From: Macrostomum hystrix
Taxonomy: Eukaryota; Platyhelminthes; Macrostomidae
NCBI GenBank assembly: GCA_950097015.1
Contig: CATNEN010000034.1
Coordinates: 2,395,501-2,459,500 of the forward strand
Direction: 5' to 3'
DNA: 64,000 bases
Part shown: one piece after another, positions 57,805-64,000 of the stretch
How positions within the stretch are numbered: position 1 is the first letter of the stretch
Layout of the letters: every line of letters begins with the position of its first letter
Notes under the pieces: model-generated
Told to the model about the DNA's origin: nothing
Seen by the model: the letters and a program-made list of their open reading frames with translations, nothing else
Databases searched by the model: none
Position numbers and translations under genes: made by a program

Positions 57805-60800
57805 CTTAAGGGTGGAAGCGAAAGATCAACATCTGTCATTTTGATCGCGTCGATTTTATGATGAGAATTTTAGTTTTTTTCTGGTTAAGCCATTGAACAT
57901 TTTTGGTTGGAAACTTTTTACGTCGGCAGAATTCAGAATAAATCAGTTCCTGACACGGGGACACGGGGAGAGATGAGACGGGAGAGATGAGACAGGAGAT
58001 GAGACACGGGAGAGATGAGACACGGGAGAGATGAGACAGGGGAGAGATGAGACGGGAGAGATGAGACAGGAGATGAGACACGGGAGAGATGAGACAGGGG
58101 AGAGATTATACAGGATAGAGATAAGACAGGAGATGAGACAGGGGAGAGATGAGACAGGGGAGAGATGAGAAAGGGGAAAGATGACAAATGGGAGAAGATT
58201 AGAGTAGGGAGAGATGAGATAGAGCCTTTTTCGATAGAGCTTAGGAGATTCAGGGCTCAATATTTAGGCCCTGACAAAATGAAGCGTGCAAGCTCACCTG
58301 TAGGCCCTGCCATGGCAGGGAGCCGCGGTTAAAGTACATGAGCACATAGCCCAGACCTTCCATATCGTCGCGTCGGGACTGCTCAATGCCCAGGTGGGCG
58401 TTAATTGAAGCGTAGCGAGCCGTGCCAGTCAGGTTTTTGTCCTCCCTGGGGTAGCGAGTGAAACACGAATGCAGAGTTGATTGGTGACCGGACAATGAAA
58501 ATAAAATAATAGTTTAAATCAATCAGCTTTGCCGCCTCACCGATAGGCGATGTGCTTTCCTGAGCGACTGTCGCGAAACTTTTTAGCCAAGCCGAAGTCA
58601 ATGATAAACACCTTCAGGAGATCAATGTAAGAACAATGTAGCAGTTTAGCCCATAGACTGGAGGGTGAGTCGCAGAGTGGTCTAACGCGTTTGCTGTTCG
58701 CCACTAAGGTCCCTGAGCTTGATTCCACGCGAGGCCACAATAATTTGCGGAGAGAAGCCTTGGGGCTTGCAGTGCAATTTACGCCCTTGAGGGCCAACCT
58801 CCAAGGCACAGTGAGTGTACACACCTGTGTGAGTGTGCGCCTGAGTACAGTATCTGTGTGTGTGCGTGGTCATGAGTCAGCGGAACGGGCAGAATTGCCT
58901 CCACGCTGGCTGCGGGTCTAGTGTCACCAAACGATGTACCATTGCCCGCATCCCTCCTGCAACTATTTTTAGTTTTATTATCCATAGACTTATACATAAA
59001 AAATCTATAAAGAGGAGCGCCAAATTGCTTAATGGTGTATAAAAGTGTTCTCCTGGCTGCTTTAACCATCATAACCGGGCTGGGTTATAATTAGAAAAGC
59101 TGCAGACCTTGTTGCAGTGCCGCCCGATGCCCATCAGAAAGTTGTCCGGCTTGATGTCGCGATGAATGAAGTTCTTGTTGTGCACGTACTCAATCCGATT
59201 GATCATCTGGTCGGCCAGCATTAGCACTGTCTTCATGGTGAATCGGCGCGAGCAGAAGCTGAATAAATCTTCTAAGCTGGGGCCAAGCAGGTCCATCACC
59301 AGCACGTTGTAGTCTTTTTCTACACCGAACCATCTAGGTGCATTGGAATTGAACTATATGTTGCATTGTATTACAGACAGACTAGTTATACAGATAGGCA
59401 GGTAAAATCGGACTGAACTCACCGCACATGAGGAATGCCAATGCCACCCTGCAATAGTTTGTAGAGCTTGCTTTCGTACAGCAGCTGCGGATGCCTTGCC
59501 TTTTGACTCTCAAGTTTAACAGCGATTTCCTAAATTAAATTATTAAATAGGTGGAAATGTTTGATTGCCATTTTTAGTGAAGTTATTAATGATGCACCAT
59601 TTTTAGTGAAGTTCTACTGTAAAAAATATAATGGCCAATGGCAGATAACTTCTTATGCTGCATATAGGGTTCAACCACAGATAATATACAAATAGATTGG
59701 TCACTCAGTTAATTTTCTCTCACACTACTCATAGGACCAGCCATCAGTAGCAAAAAAAGCCAAAAATAAAATCAAGTTTGCAAATTTTTTTAAATAGTCT
59801 TTTGATAGCAAGAAACTTGATATGCATGAGCACACTATTCATTTTATTTCTGATATTAATGTATATTGTATTATTGTAGTAATTATTGTAGTATGTTCTC
59901 ATGTTTTTACGCAAACCAAGAACAAATTTGTAGTACAGTTAACAAAAAATGTAATTATAGCAAGTTTACATAGCAAAGTTTACGAGACAAATTCATAACA
60001 AAATTACATTCAAAAGGCTACAAGTTCATATAACTCGGGCACTCGAGCTAGAAGTTCATATGACAAGTTCACATTAATTTATACATATGTATTGCATACA
60101 TAAAAAATGTTACAAACAATTGCATGCACCAAATTGCCACGTTTCAGTCACAAAGAATGCAATTTTGTTAATTTTTTGCCGCACTTTTCTTTGCTCTTGC
60201 CGGCTCGCAAATTGCGTATTTGTTCTCTGCACCACTATCAAAGGCGCAGGCAGGCGAATCCGGCATACAAGGAATCGCAGTTTTCTTTGTTGACTAGGGT
60301 TGGGGTGAAATCGCAGTCGCAGCGCTCCATCCTTGTTGATGCATGTAGCTGCCACATCAGGCGCCCGCTTCGAAGTATTTGGAGCAGCTGCAGTGTCCTC
60401 AGCATCCCACCTTGTTAGTACAGGCGGATATAGTTCGTCAGCCTCGGCATCAGTCCTTGTTACCTCCAGCTCGCTTTCAGGCTTTAGCCGGTGCAGTACT
60501 AGCAACTTGTCTGGTACTGCATCCCATAGCAAGCGAGTAGATGCCTCATGACACAATGCGGGGCAGCTGTAAGCCGAATCGTCGAAATGTGCACTGCAGA
60601 CTTTCAACTCGCGCTGTCGAATCGCTGAAAGCTCTAAATCCAGCTCCAGAATTCCTTTCCATCGAGTAGCCACCGCGTCATCTGCTGGGGAATCTGTGCA
60701 TTCGCACTGGAGTTCTGGTATCGCCAGTGAATGCTTGAGCTGTATCTGTGCAGGTGGCTGCACAACACCTTTTTGAGCTGAATGTAAAATTCTGCGTCGC

Positions 60801-63393
60801 CATGGCCCAGGACAAAGGAAGGACAAGAAATTGGGCTTGGTCAAATACTCTTTAAACAATAAAGAGGAACTCTACGCTTATATTGAGATTGGTTCACAAG
60901 ACGCATAGTGCGTACATTATGGCTTGCACAGCCATTCACCCTTCCCTCCCTCCCCCAACGAAGCCGCACTTCTACATGTACTAAAGTTAGGGTAGGGCAA
61001 AGCTATGCTAGAGGGCTTTGGGCTTGTACTGTTTGTTGTACAGCCCTCGGCCTCCACCTTCACCTCTCCACACTGCTATAGGCTAGCAAGAGGGTTGAAA
61101 GGGGAAGCGTTTACTGGAAATTCAGGCTAGCAAAAGCCTAGCTTAAAGTCAGGCATGTACATTGTATGTTATGCTTGAAAACTTCATTCCCCTATTAAAT
61201 TAATTCATTTTAGTCACTGATATTTTTGTTGTCATTTGCATTTACAATACCATCCTAAGAGAAGTATCCATTTTGGACCCACAGCGAGATGGAGAGTGAC
61301 CAATCTAGTTATATGTTATCTGTGGGTTCAACAAATGCAAATGGAACAAAAAATGTGGAATATTCAATATGAAGGATAAATACATTGTAATCAGTTTTGG
61401 CTTGCTATATAGCAATACAAAGTTTTTATGAACAAAATGTGGTGATTGCTAAGGACAAGAGTTCTAAATTATAATGATATATCGAAATTATTTCTGCATA
61501 TTTTTCTTGAACTTTATACTTTACTTTACATTACATAAGTGGATACTTTAAATTTTATGATTGACTCTATGCTCTGATTGACATAAAAAATTAAGTAGAA
61601 AATTAGGCTTAAATTTTGATAATATCCCAATTCAAAAAACTTAGGATCCAGAAAAAACTGGATTCCAGTCTGATTGGGATCCTGACCCTTGAAAAAATGG
61701 AAATTAGGAATAGGTCTTGTCCCTTTTTAACTAGTTATATCCTAAATTAATTGGTTACAAAACTTTGCATTGATTCTTTTGTGTTCTACTTTTCTATCTT
61801 GATCTTAATACAACACACATTGGTAAGAAGAACATTAAGTAGTCAGCTAGCTGATGTTGCTATGAGTTTAAGTGTCAGCTCAGCTGGGATTACACACAGC
61901 TCATGTAGGGTGACTTGTAGATTTACCTTTTTTCTCATTGTTTCCCTTTTCAACTTGCTAGATTTGTGCTATAGACTATGAATTTTCAAAGATAGTGATA
62001 AATGAGCTACTAAATGAAAGCCACATCTGCTTGATATAATTATAAAAATTTTAAATTTAAGAGTGGGGTCATGGGGTGGCTTCACAAGACCAAAGTTTCA
62101 CAATGCTGAAACACATTTTTTAAAGACTGAAATTTTATAAGAATGAAACATCACAACACCAAAAAACCAAAATGCAGACCCCTTCACAAGACCAAAACTT
62201 CATAAGACTGAAACTTCACAATGCCATAAAGTCTTGCACTGTCTTTCATAAGACTAAAACTTTATAAGACCAAAATTTCATAATAGCAAAAAGTAAAAAT
62301 GCTGACCACTTCAGAAGACCAAAACTCCACAATGCTGAAAATTCTTGCACTGTTCTTCTGCATTTTTACTTTTTGGCATTGTTAAATTTTGGTCTTATGA
62401 AGTTTTGGTCTTGTGAAAGATGATGTCTTTTGGCATTGTGAAAGCCACCTTTGAGAGTGTATGTACATTTGAATTATTTATGTTGTGGAAGAGGAGAGGA
62501 ATGGAGAGGAATGATTTTTGAGAGTTATTTGAGCACCTTAGTTAGGAAAGTGCAGTATATGCACCAAAAATAAACTTGATCAGATTTTTTCACTGTATGC
62601 CATGCACCATACAATGAGCCACAGATTATATTTGAGCCAAAAAAATTGCATGTGCACAAAAATACAAAAGTCAAATGCGCACAGGCGCAAGTCTAGCAAA
62701 AAAAAGTTATTATATTAATTTGTTAATTTTTTTATTTTATTTGAAAAGGTGAACTTTAGAAAAATATGAAACTGTTATCTTATTGTATATTAGAAATTTG
62801 AAAATGTGAAGTTTTTACGCAAGGTCTATTGTTATCTAATTGGATATTTTGTTTAAGGTACATGTGTAGATATTGAAAAGTTCTGAGCAAAATATTCCAT
62901 ATATTGAAAATGTATATTAAAGACTGAAATTTGAGACAGGCAATGTGCACCAAATTGCAACATGTAGCTAGTAAATTGTTTCTGTATACTGAGTACACTG
63001 TGTGTGCTAAAAATTCATTGTGTGTCCTAAAATCTACCACCTTCCTGCCTATGTTTTGAGCATAACTATAATTTTATCACATATCTATCATAGTAATATT
63101 ACTAATTATTTTACTTTGTTTATTATACGGCAGAGCTTATCTACACAGTCCAATGCAAATAGTGTTATTTTATACACTTGAATCCATGCTGATAATGTGG
63201 GCTATATTAAGCCAAAGCGATGGCCGATGCATAAAAACGCAAAGCGATAATTTAATACAAAAGCAAAACTCACTTCCCCATTGGTTTGATTTACTCCAAG
63301 GTAAATCTCACCAAATGATCCACTGCCGATTTTCTTAATAAGTCTGTACTTCTGATTCACAATGAACTCTTTGTTACTGGCGCTGCTCGCCAT
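57520..63393 (-). CDS. CSNK1A1: Casein kinase 1 alpha, six exons, 318 aa
   Basis: Exons 63274-63393, 59423-59529, 59108-59333, 58541-58611, 58298-58445 and 57520-57804 join in frame. The Ser/Thr kinase core is complete: glycine loop GSGSFGE (23-29), ATP-site Lys45 (EIAVKLESQ), HRDIKPDN (133-140), DFGLAKK from Asp156, and the CK1-specific SIN triad (188-190) in place of [39 protein letters not shown] and [11 protein letters not shown] are near-identical to vertebrate CK1 alpha. A short Ser/Ala-rich tail replaces the longer vertebrate one. CK1 alpha phosphorylates beta-catenin (priming for destruction), cubitus interruptus/GLI and many other proteins. The alpha assignment rests on the N-terminus (ASS..KEFIV) and the short tail. 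The intron after exon 3 has a weak donor (aag|gtctgc). Confidence 0.96.
57955..58225. repeat. 16-bp minisatellite, family GAGATGAGACAGGGGA (minus orientation) in CK1 intron 5
   Basis: About 17 units including shortened ones (gacaggagat). Same family and orientation as the array at 21117. Confidence 0.94.
58298..58445 (-). CDS. CSNK1A1: CK1 alpha exon 5
   Basis: Acceptor ccccag| and donor ctacag|gtgagc. Contains the activation segment and the SIN triad. Confidence 0.96.
58541..58611 (-). CDS. CSNK1A1: CK1 alpha exon 4
   Basis: 71-nt exon between ctgaag| and tatcg|gtgagg. Contains DFG and ends in phase 2 within Arg175. Confidence 0.95.
58660..58981 (+). mobile_element. tRNA-derived SINE (family 2), 9-bp target duplication
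   Basis: tRNA-like head (gcagagtggtctaacgc, gcttgattccacg), family body and T-rich tail, flanked by CCATAGACT at 58651-58659 and 58982-58990. It is inserted in CK1 intron 3 antisense to the gene. Confidence 0.9.
59108..59333 (-). CDS. CSNK1A1: CK1 alpha exon 3
   Basis: Between acceptor cacctag| and donor aacaag|gtctgc. Contains the catalytic loop HRDIKPDNF. Confidence 0.96.
59423..59529 (-). CDS. CSNK1A1: CK1 alpha exon 2
   Basis: 107 nt between tttaatttag| and gtgcg|gtgagt. Contains the ATP-site Lys and [16 protein letters not shown]. Confidence 0.96.
59530..60109. other. CK1 intron 1, 3' part; nothing else seen
   Basis: AT-rich intron. ccatttttagtgaagtt is duplicated in tandem near 59570-59615. 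Confidence 0.7.
60110..60803 (-). pseudogene. THAP-domain protein gene or pseudogene with one frameshift, nested in CK1 intron 1
   Basis: From an ATG at 60803 one frame reads MATQNFTF, then CCAATC and MHRFP. It then hits a stop just past a run of four C (plus-strand gggg, 60687-60690). The next frame continues with the rest of a THAP zinc finger: an invariant-type Trp in TRWKGIL, then [12 protein letters not shown] and [13 protein letters not shown]. The C-x4-C ... C-x2-H spacing and the AVPxxL box are diagnostic of the THAP DNA-binding domain. THAP proteins are often derived from P-element-type transposases. One extra C accounts for the break, so it is either a recent pseudogene or an assembly error. 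The rest (to a stop at 60110) is unrecognised, with no transposase core. It has the same orientation as CK1. Confidence 0.75.
60804..62073. other. CK1 intron 1, middle; no gene seen
   Basis: AT-rich unique sequence upstream of the THAP frame. Confidence 0.6.
62074..62450. mobile_element. Fold-back element in CK1 intron 1
   Basis: The right end ggcattgtgaaagccacc is the near-complement of the left end ggtggcttcacaagacc. Inside, cacaagaccaaaacttcata-type repeats on the left pair with tatgaagttttggtcttgtg on the right. No coding frame; probably a MITE or a diverged fold-back repeat. Confidence 0.65.
62451..63273. other. CK1 intron 1, 5' part; nothing else seen
   Basis: AT-rich sequence up to the exon 1 donor (gtgagt at 63273). 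Confidence 0.7.
63274..63393 (-). CDS. CSNK1A1: CK1 alpha exon 1
   Basis: 40 codons from ATG to ggggaa|gtgagt with the glycine-rich loop. The minus-strand sequence taatcttcacaag ends two bases before the ATG, a possible trans-splice acceptor. Confidence 0.95.
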
Positions 63394-64000
63394 TTCTTGT
63401 GAAGATTAGGAAATAATATGTACTGAGCTTGATAACTAAAATACTGTGATAAAAACAGCTATCATGGCACAAAAAAAGAATTTAACTTTATCAATTTAGA
63501 AAATAAAGAAGCTGCAGATAACCTTTGCAAGAAAAATACAAAGAAAATCAATCATCTGTGTTTATGCTTTAAAAAACGTGCGCAATTTAGTTTTTTAACG
63601 TTATTAAAACTTTTTTTATCTAAGAACTGTGGAATAAAAATATTTGACTAGCTTATTTCACAATTATAATACCGATTTTATTTCCAAAATAAAGTTTTGT
63701 GCCTGGTACATTTGTTTTACTTTATTTACTCAAAACGGTTTGCACTGTTCATTGTTAAACTAAACTCTTAATTCTAGATTAAAAAATAATGCTAAATTTA
63801 GGGTCCAACTAGGGTCCAGCTTTTGCGCGAATTTTTTAAGAGCTTAATGCAGTTTTGCTGGGTGACAACTGCAATTTAAAAGAAAGCAATTACAAGAAAA
63901 ATTGGAAATAAAATACGTTCAATTTTGGAACATAACTAATAACCATGGCTAGTTAAAAGGCTCGTTTTGAAAGTAAATAGCAGTGGGTTAGTTGGACGCG
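63394..64000. other. Upstream of CK1 alpha; no gene seen
   Basis: AT-rich with no further exon or core promoter motif that I can support. Confidence 0.5.

Overview
This window is animal nuclear DNA, most likely from a spiralian such as a free-living flatworm. The evidence is conserved metazoan proteins split into many exons by GT-AG introns, tRNA-derived SINEs with target-site duplications, splice acceptors placed directly before start codons (as with spliced-leader trans-splicing), and a very high load of tandem repeats. The exact species cannot be read from the sequence. There is no prokaryotic gene organisation, CRISPR array or riboswitch.

Five protein-coding genes are well supported, plus one broken one. 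(1) 1474-17182, minus: the 5' part of a UNC-5 type netrin receptor, with a signal-peptide exon and a first Ig-domain exon about 15 kb apart; its other exons lie left of the window. (2) 30255-40056, plus: Bicaudal-D, the dynein cargo adaptor, six exons, 980 residues. (3) 44164-47336, plus: OGG1, 8-oxoguanine DNA glycosylase, four exons with both catalytic residues; no in-frame ATG is visible. (4) 48649-52585, minus: an RBR-type E3 ubiquitin ligase with an N-terminal ubiquitin-like domain, five exons, 336 residues, convergent with OGG1. (5) 57520-63393, minus: casein kinase 1 alpha, six exons, 318 residues. Inside CK1 intron 1, in the same direction, lies a THAP-domain gene or pseudogene (60110-60803) broken by one frameshift at a run of four C. 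All exon joins proposed for these five genes keep the reading frame. They are unrelated housekeeping, signalling and transport genes and do not form a pathway.

Between and inside these genes, roughly a third of the window (about 22 kb by my estimate) is tandem minisatellite, in more than 25 arrays with units of 14 to 42 bp. Most arrays have private units, but one 16-bp motif recurs at four distant loci in both orientations. In most of the array-bearing introns the array begins 8-72 nt after the 5' splice site. Many arrays are open in several frames and give long but meaningless ORFs.

Mobile elements include five SINE copies (three with clear target-site duplications), a 678-bp TIR element with a TA duplication, a 386-bp LTR-like insertion with a 5-bp duplication inside a minisatellite, and two fold-back elements. 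The remaining AT-rich stretches show no gene I can support.
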